Shown: positions 25,719 through 34,489 of the stretch, piece after piece
Layout of the letters: each line of letters begins with the position of its first letter
How positions within the stretch are numbered: position 1 is the stretch's first letter
Origin: a bacterium SCSIO 12741
GTDB taxonomy: Bacteria; Bacteroidota; Bacteroidia; Flavobacteriales_G; Salibacteraceae
DNA: 64,000 bases
Direction of reading: 5' to 3'
Assembly: GCA_024398055.1 (NCBI GenBank)
Contig: CP073749.1
Coordinates: 558,001-622,000, forward strand
Translations under genes and position numbers: made by a program
The notes under the pieces: model-generated
What the model was told of the DNA's origin: nothing
The model's input: only the letters and a program-made list of their open reading frames with translations
Databases searched by the model: none

Positions 25719-27523
25719 CGTATTAAGGTTATGGTTTGCGCCTGTGGAGCCAATGAATTGCCACAGCCGTGAATCTCTAAAATTACATTATATGTGCCAG
25801 CAACCATGTTCCCTCCATCCCAAAGGCAAGGTTTTTTTGAATCTATTTTTACACCGGTCACTGCAAAAACTGTGTTACCAAATCGATTTATAACATCAAA
25901 ATCATAAGTCTCTGCTCCACAAACCTCAATACAGTATTCATCATTATGTCCATCTCCGTCAGGTGTAAATACGGTTGGAAAATTGAGCAATTGAGGTTTA
26001 TCGGGTTGACAAAATGAACTTCGATTCCAATCCAGCGTATCAATAGCAATATGCGAATTGCATGAATTTTTGGTTTTGATTTCAATCCAGTAGTCATTGC
26101 AAACCGATGTTTCCGGGTGCAATGGAATACTCATGGCCAAAGTGTTCCCATAATTTTCCTCGTAATACATCCTATTGGTTGACCAAACCAACGAAGAATT
26201 GGCTTTTTCATAAACGTTTATTTCAGCCCATTCAGAAATGGATGGGAAGGTCAGATCAAAAGAAGCTTCGTATTCAGAAACCACTGTATTAGAGCGATTA
26301 ACTGTCGCCGGGGCACCCGTGTTATTATACTTTACAATTACCTCCTGTTGCGACATAATTCCACAGCTATTGGTAACCTCAACAGTGTAAATCAATACTC
26401 CAGATCCAGTAGAAGGTAAGGTCAAATTAACCGTCGATACTGAGGTGGAACTCAAACCAGTGGATGGGGACCATTTGATGGTGTTCTTTTCACTTTGCTG
26501 AAAATCAGTAGAAATTTGCACCTCAGTTCCTTGGGTTCCACAAAAGTCAAAATGCTTTTCTGACGCTGCTGAATTGGCCACACAGGGGTTTTCACTGCAT
26601 GGTGCGATGTAAGCCAAATAACGAGTACCCCAGAGCGTTGTAAATCCAGGCTCCATGGTAACTTCCTTTCCAGCTTTAAAGGTAACATCGTTCCAAGGGT
26701 TTATTTGAACATTTCCTGGAGTTGTTGGAAATGGAGCTCCTACCGCATATCCTGATCGAAGCAACGAATCAGCTTGATGAAGGCCTGAATGATCGATATG
26801 AAAGTTTTGTACGTGTCTGACTGGAGGGCAAGAGCCTTGAGGCTCTCCCAGATCAACAATTTTAAAATCGTCCCAAAGTATACTGTATTCATCAGCTTTA
26901 TCAGTATCCCTGAAAATTCCAACTATCAGCCAATGTGAGTTCTCGTTTGCAATAAACTTTCCTTCAATTTTCTGCCAAGTAGTATTCAGCGTAATGTTGT
27001 CTCCTATAAAATTCCCCTGCCCCTCTACCAAAGTCTTAAATCGTGCGGTTCCACATGCTGGAAAGGAAATTCGAGTTTGCTGCGCTTTTTTATCGGATAG
27101 AAAAAAGCCGATCATTTTATTTGCCGCTGATATCGTACTACCACCCGTTTTGACAAAGTATTCGTAGTGGTATTCATTTCCGGAAATAAGGTTTGAAGTA
27201 AGTATGCAGTTAACAATTTCTTTCTGTCCTTTTTCAGTCACCGCGGTATACAAATATCCCGCACCTGAATGTGCATTATTCGCATCGCAATACCGATCAG
27301 GAGAGGTTATTGAGCAATACCCCCTTCGATCGCACATATCCCAAGAGGACACTTTACTCCATCTGTTTTTTTGAGCCTCGTAGTTATCCGAAGCAGGCAA
27401 AAGGGCCGGCTCACAGGAGCTACCCGTAGTCGAAAGTTCAAAGCCGGGATTTGGCACCAAATTAGTCTGAGAATGACTGTAAAGTCCAATTGATACTGCA
27501 AGTATCAGTATTAGTTTTTTCAT
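25715..27523 (-). CDS. Large secreted protein with T9SS type B (gliding-associated) C-terminal domain
   Basis: A 602-residue protein: signal peptide MKKLILILAVSIGLYSHSQT, then a carbohydrate-binding-like region (residues about 20-230, starting NLVPNPGFEL, a pattern often seen in CBM-type jelly rolls), a middle part with cysteines and PKD/Ig-like segments, and an end matching the gliding motility-associated type B sorting domain: FPTVFTPDGDGHNDEYCI and WDGGNMVAGTYNV. Type B domains send proteins such as SprB adhesins through T9SS. It follows the small beta-barrel gene by three bases and overlaps the YCF48-like gene by four. Confidence 0.85.
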   Translation of the reverse strand: MKKLILILAVSIGLYSHSQTNLVPNPGFELSTTGSSCEPALLPASDNYEAQKNRWSKVSSWDMCDRRGYCSITSPDRYCDANNAHSGAGYLYTAVTEKGQKEIVNCILTSNLISGNEYHYEYFVKTGGSTISAANKMIGFFLSDKKAQQTRISFPACGTARFKTLVEGQGNFIGDNITLNTTWQKIEGKFIANENSHWLIVGIFRDTDKADEYSILWDDFKIVDLGEPQGSCPPVRHVQNFHIDHSGLHQADSLLRSGYAVGAPFPTTPGNVQINPWNDVTFKAGKEVTMEPGFTTLWGTRYLAYIAPCSENPCVANSAASEKHFDFCGTQGTEVQISTDFQQSEKNTIKWSPSTGLSSTSVSTVNLTLPSTGSGVLIYTVEVTNSCGIMSQQEVIVKYNNTGAPATVNRSNTVVSEYEASFDLTFPSISEWAEINVYEKANSSLVWSTNRMYYEENYGNTLAMSIPLHPETSVCNDYWIEIKTKNSCNSHIAIDTLDWNRSSFCQPDKPQLLNFPTVFTPDGDGHNDEYCIEVCGAETYDFDVINRFGNTVFAVTGVKIDSKKPCLWDGGNMVAGTYNVILEIHGCGNSLAPQAQTITLIR

Positions 27524-27526
27524 GGT

Positions 27527-28087
27527 TTAAAATCTGTATCCAAAGGATACCTCACCAAATAGAAATGAATATTCATACTTCCATTTGGGGAATTCCTTAT
27601 AAGATGGTGTTCTAGAATAAGATAAGGCTGCCTCAGTTTTCAAATACAGTCTTTGCGAGAGATTGAATCGAACTCCAGCTCCTCCTACCAAATGAGGCTC
27701 CACTGGAAAAGTTGGTTCTGCTCCAAAACTGTAATCCGGATTGTTCAGGTAGTCGTCACGTAAGGCCTTAGAAGAGTATTCAGGATCAATGATTATGGAA
27801 GTTCCAAAAAAAGCTTCCACGGCTACTTTTTTACCGTATCCGAAATGGGCATAAACAGGAACAGAAAAGTGGTAATAGTATCCAATACCTACACTTCCTG
27901 TAAAGTAGAAATTTTCATTCTTTAGCCTAAAAAAACGCTCATAGTTTATGGAATAAGGGTTCGATTTAAGGCCAACTGAAACCGATATGGTGTTCTTGTA
28001 TAAAACCTCATTTCCTTCCGTTTTTTCCTGACCCATAAATGTGAAAGGAAAGCACATCAACAATCCTATGATCAGCGATTTATTCAT
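27527..28087 (-). CDS. Small outer-membrane beta-barrel-like protein
   Basis: A 186-residue exported protein with signal peptide MNKSLIIGLLMCFPFTFMGQ. The rest alternates polar and aromatic/hydrophobic residues (YFTGSVGIGYYYHFSVPVYA; VGGAGVRFNLSQRLYLKTEAAL) and ends in FGEVSFGYRF, with the terminal phenylalanine typical of outer-membrane barrels. I do not recognise a named family. Its ATG overlaps the stop of the upstream gene by four bases; the next gene starts three bases after its stop. In this context it could be an anchor or channel for the secreted proteins made with it, which is inference only. Confidence 0.7.
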   Translation of the reverse strand: MNKSLIIGLLMCFPFTFMGQEKTEGNEVLYKNTISVSVGLKSNPYSINYERFFRLKNENFYFTGSVGIGYYYHFSVPVYAHFGYGKKVAVEAFFGTSIIIDPEYSSKALRDDYLNNPDYSFGAEPTFPVEPHLVGGAGVRFNLSQRLYLKTEAALSYSRTPSYKEFPKWKYEYSFLFGEVSFGYRF

Positions 28088-29229
28088 TGATTTTCAAAAC
28101 GACGTTTCAATTCTTCAATCTCCTTTTCTTGCTCAATCATGTATAAAGTTAATTCTTCAATCTTTTGAAGCAATAAGCGATTCATCTCACCAAGGTCGAT
28201 TCCTTGTTCTTCAACGCAATCCGAATTGGGTATACCCGGTAAATGCTGGTTGGTTTCAATATAGTCTTCTAATTCACTTAGACTAAGTCTTTCATAGTCT
28301 TTGGCAAAAACAAAATCCGGCCAATCACCATGAAGTTTAACCCTAACCAATTCGGCGATTAGGTGACCATCCACGGCCAACATATACTTCTGTCCAGTGG
28401 TTTGATCGTAGGTGTATTTTGTCTCGTCTTTATTACCGATCGCAACTGTTCCATCCCAATCGATACGCATTCCTCCCCAAGGTTTTCCGGGATTTCTGGG
28501 TCCAATCACCAGTCCCGGTTCAGAGCCATCGCCGTCCTCAGCCGTCGGGCCAAAAATGATTCCTAAGTCCCCTTCATTAGCCAAGAAAGTGTAGTCGGTG
28601 GAACCTAACCAAGGATCCAGAAATAAACTGTATGGTCGATTACCAATGTGAACCTCACCGTTATCGACATTTTGAATGTGACCAAACCCTGGTGAACTGC
28701 CAGTCATAGGTTCCCAAAATCCTACCCCAAACATGGAAGGACTTTGCCAGGTCATGGTTCCATCTGCCAACCCAACAATGATTTTTCCATCTCCGGCACC
28801 TGCCCGCATTCGAATATACCCACCTACATCTACATCCTGTGTAGGCTCAATATTATTCCCAATTCCTAAGCGACCATAGCCATCTATTCGAACCCTTAAA
28901 TTGCTTGCACCAGTACCTTGATGCCAAGTTTCAAAAACGTTCTTAGGAATACAGGATGTCAGTGGTGGCTGCTCTGGATCGGGAAGATCAAGTCCACTAA
29001 AAGATTCGAGTTTGAGTACGGTTGAGCCGCCACAATCAGTTTCAACGATGGACATGTAGTCGTTAATCGAACCATAAATGTGTGTATACGCGGATGGGTT
29101 TTGAAGTCCAATCCCGACATTACCGAAATTGGTGTTGTAAATGTGGTTTCCGTTCGTCTGCCACTGTTGAGCAAAAAGATTAAGGCACAACAAGGTAGCA
29201 AATAGCGATAAGGTGGATTTGATCATCAT
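28084..29229 (-). CDS. Fibre-like exported protein with coiled-coil C-terminus
   Basis: A 381-residue protein: signal peptide ending LNLFAQQ, beta-rich repeats such as NFGNVGIGLQNPSA and RMRAGAGDGKIIVGLADG, then the Bacteroidota tail-fibre signature WPDFVFAKDYERLSLSELED, HLPGIPN and LGEMNRLLLQKIEELTLYMI, and a final coiled coil EQEKEIEELKRRFENQ. Such proteins resemble phage tail-fibre/endosialidase-chaperone-type trimers but are common in chromosomes without phage. It is first in the four-gene minus-strand operon and is coupled to the next gene. No sorting domain is visible, so it is probably periplasmic or reaches the outer membrane by another route. Confidence 0.78.
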   Translation of the reverse strand: MMIKSTLSLFATLLCLNLFAQQWQTNGNHIYNTNFGNVGIGLQNPSAYTHIYGSINDYMSIVETDCGGSTVLKLESFSGLDLPDPEQPPLTSCIPKNVFETWHQGTGASNLRVRIDGYGRLGIGNNIEPTQDVDVGGYIRMRAGAGDGKIIVGLADGTMTWQSPSMFGVGFWEPMTGSSPGFGHIQNVDNGEVHIGNRPYSLFLDPWLGSTDYTFLANEGDLGIIFGPTAEDGDGSEPGLVIGPRNPGKPWGGMRIDWDGTVAIGNKDETKYTYDQTTGQKYMLAVDGHLIAELVRVKLHGDWPDFVFAKDYERLSLSELEDYIETNQHLPGIPNSDCVEEQGIDLGEMNRLLLQKIEELTLYMIEQEKEIEELKRRFENQ

Positions 29230-29678
29230 TCAAGGTGTTGAGTAAAAAAATAGAAGCTCCTCTGAATCAATACATTCACAGGCCTTCATAGGTTTGAACC
29301 AAAGATGGGAACTAGGGGTTGGTTTCTTTTCATCCAGTTGGATGAGGTCTATTCTCTTCCCCAACTGGGTATCATGAAGTAATCCCCTCACTCCATCGAG
29401 GATGGGAAATCCTGAAAATCAAGGCTTTTTTCTGCAATATCCTGACCTTATTCTTTCAAAATAAGTGATCACCTAACTACCAAGGATTTTAGGTGGTTCG
29501 AAATCCTTTCAGACTATAGCTTCTCGCGGCGAGTTGAATCAAAGACCAATGGAATAAAGTATCTGGACCTACTAATTCACGTACAATTACCTATTGGTTC
29601 AGATGCTACAAAACTCTAAATTGTTCGCTAAAAACATCAAAATCAATGACAACCATTTTAAACTAAACAAGATTTTAT
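29230..29678. other. Intergenic region with repeat and small hairpin
   Basis: 449 bases between divergent genes, no credible gene. It holds the right copy of the ATCATGAAGTAATCC direct repeat (29371-29385), a perfect TAnnTTTG box on the plus strand at 29289-29296 (far from any gene), and a hairpin of CACCTAA (29470-29476) with TTAGGTG (29489-29495). No promoter consensus for the minus operon is obvious. Confidence 0.6.
29371..29385. repeat. Direct repeat, right copy, flanking the four-gene surface operon
   Basis: Exact second copy of the 15 bases at 24406-24420, in the same orientation and with similar flanks. Confidence 0.6.
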
Positions 29679-30203
29679 ATGGAAGAAAAACATGAAATAA
29701 TCAAATTTTTGATTGAAAGAGCACATTCGGAAGCACAACTATTTTGGCAGAGAAATCACTTTCTTTTTTTCATGAACACATCTCTGATAGGAGCCTCCTA
29801 CTACCATTTTTTCCTCACTGATCCAACTCCTGATAATTTTTCACTTAAAATGATTGTTTGCCTAGGTGGTATATTCATTTCAATAATTTGGTGGTTCTTC
29901 AATAGAGCAGGAAGAAGATTGAACCATGTCTACGTGGAGGATGCAAAGTCGATCGCTCAAAGTGACAATGAGATACATAAATACTATAGCAACTCGTTGA
30001 GTGACAAAACGCCCTCCGAAGCCGTATTAAAACCACGAAAAATCATTGCATTCAATGTAAAGAAATACCTTGCTCCAACATGGTTAAACTACTATGTAAT
30101 CTACGGATTTAATATCGCTTGGATTATTCTTATGGTTTTCAAGCCAACTAAAGATGGGGTGGTAATTGAGAATTTCATGCGAAAACTCTTTGTGATTTGC
30201 TAG
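29679..30203 (+). CDS. Small membrane protein of unknown function
   Basis: A 174-residue protein I cannot assign. An acidic-amphipathic start (EEKHEIIKFLIERAHSEAQ) with WQRN leads into two close helices (residues about 27-46, NHFLFFMNTSLIGASYYHFF; and 57-74, MIVCLGGIFISIIWWFF); a cytosolic domain of about 60 residues follows, then a third helix near 138-154. The two-helix-plus-soluble-domain plan resembles several uncharacterised small membrane families. It is a lone gene and its neighbours give no clue. A terminator-like hairpin follows at 30286. Confidence 0.7.
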   Translation: MEEKHEIIKFLIERAHSEAQLFWQRNHFLFFMNTSLIGASYYHFFLTDPTPDNFSLKMIVCLGGIFISIIWWFFNRAGRRLNHVYVEDAKSIAQSDNEIHKYYSNSLSDKTPSEAVLKPRKIIAFNVKKYLAPTWLNYYVIYGFNIAWIILMVFKPTKDGVVIENFMRKLFVIC

Positions 30204-30595
30204 TTTGATAATTTCACTTTTCATTTCCCAAACCTTCTAAACACGACCTAAAACGATCCTACCTCATTCCTCCCCCCAACCCAACAAAAGCCCCACGGTT
30301 TTACAACAAGGCTTTTTCAGTTCTGAGTGTGATTAAAGCTTCGCTCCTACAAGTGCGCAAAAGCCTTAAAAGACTCTCCGCCAAAAGGACCAAAAAATGG
30401 GTTGGTTCGATGAATAAATCCTGTTTTCAAACTTAGAAAAGGTGGATTTCACAGATTAAAATCAATCTGTGCTTTACAAATAGCAAAATCATTCCAACAA
30501 CTTACAAAGAATGCTATACAGCCCATAAAAACCGGGATCTGATCTGTTTTTGCCCCTCCTAATTTTACAACCTGTTTAACTAAAAAATACGAACC
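30204..30595. other. Intergenic region with terminator and possible promoter
   Basis: 392 bases without a gene. The hairpin at 30286-30317 ends the upstream gene; TGTTTTTG at 30545-30552 is one base off the -7 consensus and sits 43 bases before the next ATG. The remainder shows nothing I can name. Confidence 0.5.
30286..30317 (+). terminator. Terminator-like hairpin
   Basis: AAAAGCC (30286-30292) pairs with GGCTTTTT (30310-30317), with a 17-base loop and T-run. The short stem makes this moderate. Confidence 0.5.
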
Positions 30596-31747
30596 ATGAA
30601 AAAAATACTGCTCGTATGGTTGGCCTTATTAGGAGTCTACCAAATCGGCTATTCTCAGACGAACCCGTTCTTTTTAGATGTTCATCAAACGTCTTCATCT
30701 ACCAATAACCAAATAACCAAAGATGCATTTGGAATATATCTAGAGGAATGCAAGAAGTACGTCATTACAATAGAAGGCACTTTTCGAATGCATGATAAAA
30801 CAGTATTTGAAAATATATGTAATACCTCTGGTGCAGCCAGCCAAGTCGAAGATCATCCCATGTACCCTATTGGAAACTTATTGGGCTCGGTAACACATGA
30901 TCCAGAGTATTTTTTTGCCAATTACGAAAACAACAAGATCTGCAGATATTCCGAAATTACTCGTCATGATCGATTTGAATATACATTAGATGGAGGAATA
31001 ACTTGGCAAGACCTCACTCCAATTAGCACAAATTACAATCCCCAACACTTCTACATTTATGAGGTTGTAGGTACCGGAGGGCAATTTGGCATTCATCAGA
31101 AGAGCACCTTAAATGGCGATGACTTTGGACATATAAAGGTCACCATAGAACCTGTGGATCCTTGCGAGGTCGCTTCCATTGAGCTAACAAGCTCAGCCTT
31201 AAGCGGAAGCTGTACGCCAAATATTGATGTTTCGTTCAGTGCACCCGCACCCATTGGATGTGATAAAATCCATTTAATCGGGGCGACCTATGACTGGGGT
31301 GATGGCACTACCTCAAAAGGGTTAGACCAAAATCACTTCTATGCCATGCCCGGCAATTACTTAATAGAGGCTGAATTTTGGTTAACGGACGGTGTTAGTT
31401 GCTGCAGAACAACCCGGAAAATCGACCATTTCGTTGAAGAACAAAACCCTTCGTGCAACCCTTGCGATCTGACTTCGTCAAGCGGATTTGTCGGCCAAGT
31501 AATCTATAATCATATGGGTATATTTAGTCGAACTGGTATTCAGAATCTTCCGGATAATTACACCATCGAATGGGATTTTGGTGATGGTCAAACCTATATC
31601 GGAAAAGACAAATTGGTTACCCACATCTATCCACCAGAAACGGGTATGTATGAAGCTAGCATGACCATTCACTTTATGGATGCACTTAGCGGACAATGCT
31701 GCAGCAAAACCACCTCTCAAATCATCTATATCATCGAGCCTCTATAG
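30596..31747 (+). CDS. Secreted cysteine-rich protein with PKD-like domains (no sorting domain)
   Basis: A 383-residue exported protein, signal peptide ending GYSQT. An N-terminal domain of about 190 residues (CKKYVITIEGTFRMHD; YTLDGGITWQDLTP) matches no family I know; two PKD-type modules follow (GATYDWGDGTTSKGL; IEWDFGDGQTYIG), each with a Cys-Cys pair (SCCRTTRK, QCCSKTT). It ends just after the second module with no T9SS domain. The next gene is a full paralogue that has the sorting domain, 24 bases downstream, so the pair is a tandem duplication. Roles as surface adhesin or binding protein are plausible but not shown. Confidence 0.78.
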   Translation: MKKILLVWLALLGVYQIGYSQTNPFFLDVHQTSSSTNNQITKDAFGIYLEECKKYVITIEGTFRMHDKTVFENICNTSGAASQVEDHPMYPIGNLLGSVTHDPEYFFANYENNKICRYSEITRHDRFEYTLDGGITWQDLTPISTNYNPQHFYIYEVVGTGGQFGIHQKSTLNGDDFGHIKVTIEPVDPCEVASIELTSSALSGSCTPNIDVSFSAPAPIGCDKIHLIGATYDWGDGTTSKGLDQNHFYAMPGNYLIEAEFWLTDGVSCCRTTRKIDHFVEEQNPSCNPCDLTSSSGFVGQVIYNHMGIFSRTGIQNLPDNYTIEWDFGDGQTYIGKDKLVTHIYPPETGMYEASMTIHFMDALSGQCCSKTTSQIIYIIEPL

Positions 31748-31771
31748 TCGAAAACAACTAAAACAAAAACC

Positions 31772-33232
31772 ATGAAATATTTAATTACCTATATGCTCTT
31801 TCTACTGAGCATTGCCCAAGCCTATGGTCAAGGTGGCCCCTATTATTACGACACTTATCAGCACAGTAGCTTGAATGATTCTTACAATGAACAGATGTTC
31901 TTTAGCACGAAATCCTGTCAAGAATATAAAATTACGATACAAGGTACGTTTAGAATACACATCGTAAGCAATTTTCATCCAGCCTGTACCAATGCGGGTT
32001 CAGCCAGTACTGCAGAGCCCAATCCCATGTTTCCCATTGGCAATCAACTGGGAAAAGTAGCGATGGACCCTGAATACTTTTTTGCCAATTATGCGGCCGG
32101 CTGTGATAATAATTCCCGAATTAGAGATCGCCGATTCGAGTATACAACTGATGGCGGAAATACCTGGGCCCTTCTTCCTCAGCCCATTAACTCAGCCTAT
32201 AATTTGAATCATTCTTATGAATACCTCATTACCGGAAATGGAGGCTTTTTTGGCCTTCGGCAGACTAGTACAGAAAATGGAGATGATGTGGGTGAGTTAA
32301 AAGTTACGGTCGAACATTTACCCAAACCCTGTGAGAATATGGACCTCGAAATTGTGAGTAATGCCGTACAGGGTAGCTGTACACCCAATATTGAGCCCGT
32401 TTGGTCTGACTGCGCTTATCGCATCATCGGAGCCAATTACAACTGGGGAGATGGAACTTCGTCAATGGGTCTCAACCTGGACCATAATTATACCTCTCCA
32501 GGTTTGTACAACATTTCGATCCGTTATTGGGCAACCAATGGGGTAGAATGCTGCTCATTCACAAGAGATATCCTTCACGAGGTTGCTTCACAGGATTGCA
32601 GTCCGTGTAATCAACTTGGTCAGAACCAATTCACAGCGAATGCCTTATACAACTACTTAGGTCATTTTATTCGTACCGGCCAGGTTCAACTGACGGATGA
32701 CCATGTTGTTGTTTGGGATTTTGGTGATGGACAATACCATGTAGGAAACGAACGGATGGTCACCCACCCTTACCTGACCGCCGGTTATTATACTGTAAAA
32801 ATGAAGATTTTTTATCTCGACGAAAGCAACAATACCTGCTGCAACCATGAATATGAACAAGAAATCTTCTCTTATGGGTTTCCACTTGCACAAGGGATTC
32901 AACCTACTACTGAAAATGATGGAGATGAAGCTCAAGAGCAAAGAGGAGCTGCCTCGGAAACCCTTCATTCAATCGATCGGGTTAAAGCGGAATCGACCTT
33001 TCAGGTTTTTCCAAACCCCGCTGATCAATTGGTCTCGATTAAAACGGATATCTCTATTAAAACCATTAGCATTATTAATATGAGTGGTCAAATCATTAGT
33101 AAGGTATCTAACATTCAACCTGAACGGGATATATATACCCTTGATGTTTCAGACTTAGAGAAAGGCTCCTACTTGTTGTCTCTCATCTCAGACACTGGTG
33201 AACGGCACATCAAACAGCTACTGATTGAATAA
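31772..33232 (+). CDS. Secreted cysteine-rich PKD protein with T9SS type A sorting domain
   Basis: A 486-residue paralogue of the preceding protein: same unknown N-terminal domain (CQEYKITIQGTFRIH; YTTDGGNTWALLP), two PKD-like modules (GANYNWGDGTSSMG; VVWDFGDGQYHVG) with Cys-Cys pairs, then a linker and a C-terminal sorting domain (FQVFPNPADQLVSIKTD; terminal IKQLLIE). The product should be exported through T9SS. Both genes are probably one transcript ending at the strong terminator 33271-33302. Confidence 0.82.
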   Translation: MKYLITYMLFLLSIAQAYGQGGPYYYDTYQHSSLNDSYNEQMFFSTKSCQEYKITIQGTFRIHIVSNFHPACTNAGSASTAEPNPMFPIGNQLGKVAMDPEYFFANYAAGCDNNSRIRDRRFEYTTDGGNTWALLPQPINSAYNLNHSYEYLITGNGGFFGLRQTSTENGDDVGELKVTVEHLPKPCENMDLEIVSNAVQGSCTPNIEPVWSDCAYRIIGANYNWGDGTSSMGLNLDHNYTSPGLYNISIRYWATNGVECCSFTRDILHEVASQDCSPCNQLGQNQFTANALYNYLGHFIRTGQVQLTDDHVVVWDFGDGQYHVGNERMVTHPYLTAGYYTVKMKIFYLDESNNTCCNHEYEQEIFSYGFPLAQGIQPTTENDGDEAQEQRGAASETLHSIDRVKAESTFQVFPNPADQLVSIKTDISIKTISIINMSGQIISKVSNIQPERDIYTLDVSDLEKGSYLLSLISDTGERHIKQLLIE

Positions 33233-33270
33233 AACCTTTTGCCACTTTCAGCGCAAATCCTGACCAACAC

Positions 33271-33302
33271 AAAAGCCCGTCCAAAATTGGACGGGCTTTT
33301 AT
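33271..33302. terminator. Strong intrinsic terminator
   Basis: A perfect 14-base inverted repeat AAAAGCCCGTCCAA (33271-33284) and TTGGACGGGCTTTT (33287-33300) followed by further T and A residues, closing the PKD gene pair. Confidence 0.88.
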
Positions 33303-33352
33303 TTAGCACAAGAAGCACTTACTCACAAACCAAAGAAAGCCGTGGTTACCCT

Positions 33353-33360
33353 TATATTTG
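33353..33360 (+). promoter_or_regulatory. Putative -7 box (TATATTTG) before the TTG-started lipoprotein gene
   Basis: Perfect TAnnTTTG, 29 bases before the TTG start at 33390. It supports that start position. No clear -33 TTG. Confidence 0.45.
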
Positions 33361-33389
33361 ACTAACTAATTATTGTAACCATTCGGAAA

Positions 33390-33992
33390 TTGAACAAATC
33401 AATTTTACTATTACCGCTTTTTATCCTCATCTCTTGTGTTGGAGAATCTGAAGATTTGAAAACCTACAATCAATTCTTAGGTCAAGAAAAAGCAGCCGCA
33501 TTGGATGCTGGCATGGACTCTTTTCATGAGTTCCTGGCAGACAACTTTACTGAGCATTCTACCAACGGTGAACGAACCAAAGCATTCTTAAAAAGGCTCA
33601 CCCAAAATCACGAGAGAATTGTACCTGATACAAATTGGAAATTCAATACCCAGAAAAATCGGCAAGTGCTTGAACTTTTGGAGACTTCAGGACTGAGAAA
33701 GGAAATTAGATTATACGGGTACGAAGACTATTCTTATGAACCAGATGCAATCGGAAGCATAAAGATCGAATTGGAAGAAGAGGAAACTTTTCCTGTTTTG
33801 GATCAGGAAGACTCATCCATCGCTGCTTCCCAACAAGAAGCAAGGTATAGCCAGATTCTTGAAAAACAGCAAAATCATCTTGACAGCGCTTTGTACCTCA
33901 ACATTCATGGTAAGTATCTTCAAGGCCTGAAACTCATTCAAAAAAGAGATAAACGAATTCAGGATTACATAGAAGCGGTCGAAGCTGTATGA
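33390..33992 (+). CDS. Putative lipoprotein, possibly truncated by an in-frame TGA
   Basis: A 200-residue protein started by TTG, with lipobox LLPLFILISC, so a lipid-anchored envelope protein. The remainder is charged and helical (KAFLKRLTQNHERIVPD; EARYSQILEKQQNHLDSALY). I do not recognise a family. After the TGA at 33990-33992 the same frame stays open for 54 more codons to TAA at 34155-34157, and the reading (for instance SRIVFAEIYWHIMLWEVERN) looks like real protein; the intact gene may have been 255 codons long. See the separate entry for the extension. Confidence 0.65.
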   Translation: MNKSILLLPLFILISCVGESEDLKTYNQFLGQEKAAALDAGMDSFHEFLADNFTEHSTNGERTKAFLKRLTQNHERIVPDTNWKFNTQKNRQVLELLETSGLRKEIRLYGYEDYSYEPDAIGSIKIELEEEETFPVLDQEDSSIAASQQEARYSQILEKQQNHLDSALYLNIHGKYLQGLKLIQKRDKRIQDYIEAVEAV

Positions 33993-34157
33993 GGTCCCAG
34001 TATTTCAACGGCCACAATGGGAGCCTTAGAGGGTTATGATTCAAAAGATTTCGAAGACCCATTCATTAGTCGAATAGTTTTTGCTGAAATCTACTGGCAC
34101 ATCATGCTGTGGGAGGTGGAAAGAAACAGAAAACCTGATCATGCACGGAAGCAATAA
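33993..34157 (+). pseudogene. In-frame continuation of the preceding lipoprotein gene after TGA
   Basis: 54 sense codons and a TAA in the frame of the gene at 33390, with amino-acid composition and amphipathic character like the upstream part. This suggests a recent nonsense change or, less likely, readthrough. A separate small gene from ATG 34020 (45 residues) is a weaker alternative. Confidence 0.45.
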
Positions 34158-34489
34158 CTAAAAACAATCTTGAATCTCAAAACCAAATCTTAAGGTTTCC
34201 CAATCAATGGTCTGATGATGAGTTCTGGCCCTGAGGTTAAAGGCATTCCCCCTTAAATTTGACCTCTAACTTCTCCACTTTTGATTCGCGGTCAGCTAAT
34301 TCATTTCCATATCAAAGGCCTTATTTCTTGAAAGAAATGTAGGCCATCCAAGTTTCAAAAATTTTGAATTTGAACGCTTATAGCTTGAATTTGAAGTTAA
34401 ATCCAGGCAATATGAATCACATCTAAATAGCACCAAACTCGGGTGGTAATTTTATTTTCAATAGTACCTAAAACTCAAACCATATAAGC
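34158..34489. other. Intergenic region upstream of the first DUF5060 gene
   Basis: 332 bases. From 34366 to the ATG the sequence matches, without gaps, the upstream region of the paralogue (41666-41789), with blocks TAGCTTGAATTTGAAGTTAA, AGGCAATATGAATC, GGTGGTAATTTTA and ACCTAAAACTCAAACCAT. This probably holds the shared promoter. A TAnnTTTG box also occurs at 34254-34261, too far off to be clearly relevant. Confidence 0.6.
34366..34489 (+). promoter_or_regulatory. Conserved upstream region of DUF5060 paralogue 1
   Basis: Ungapped similarity to 41666-41789 at the same distance from the start codon; conserved islands separated by diverged spacers, as expected for a retained promoter and leader. 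TAATTTTA within GGTGGTAATTTTA resembles a -7 box with the last base changed. Confidence 0.55.

Noticed and set aside
28084-29229. Prophage tail-fibre remnant
   Set aside because: Signal peptide and operon with envelope proteins; no other phage gene nearby. The fold is common in chromosomal Bacteroidota proteins.
29679-30203. Defence-type two-helix effector membrane protein
   Set aside because: Topology alone is not enough and there is no nucleotidyltransferase, nuclease or other defence partner beside it.
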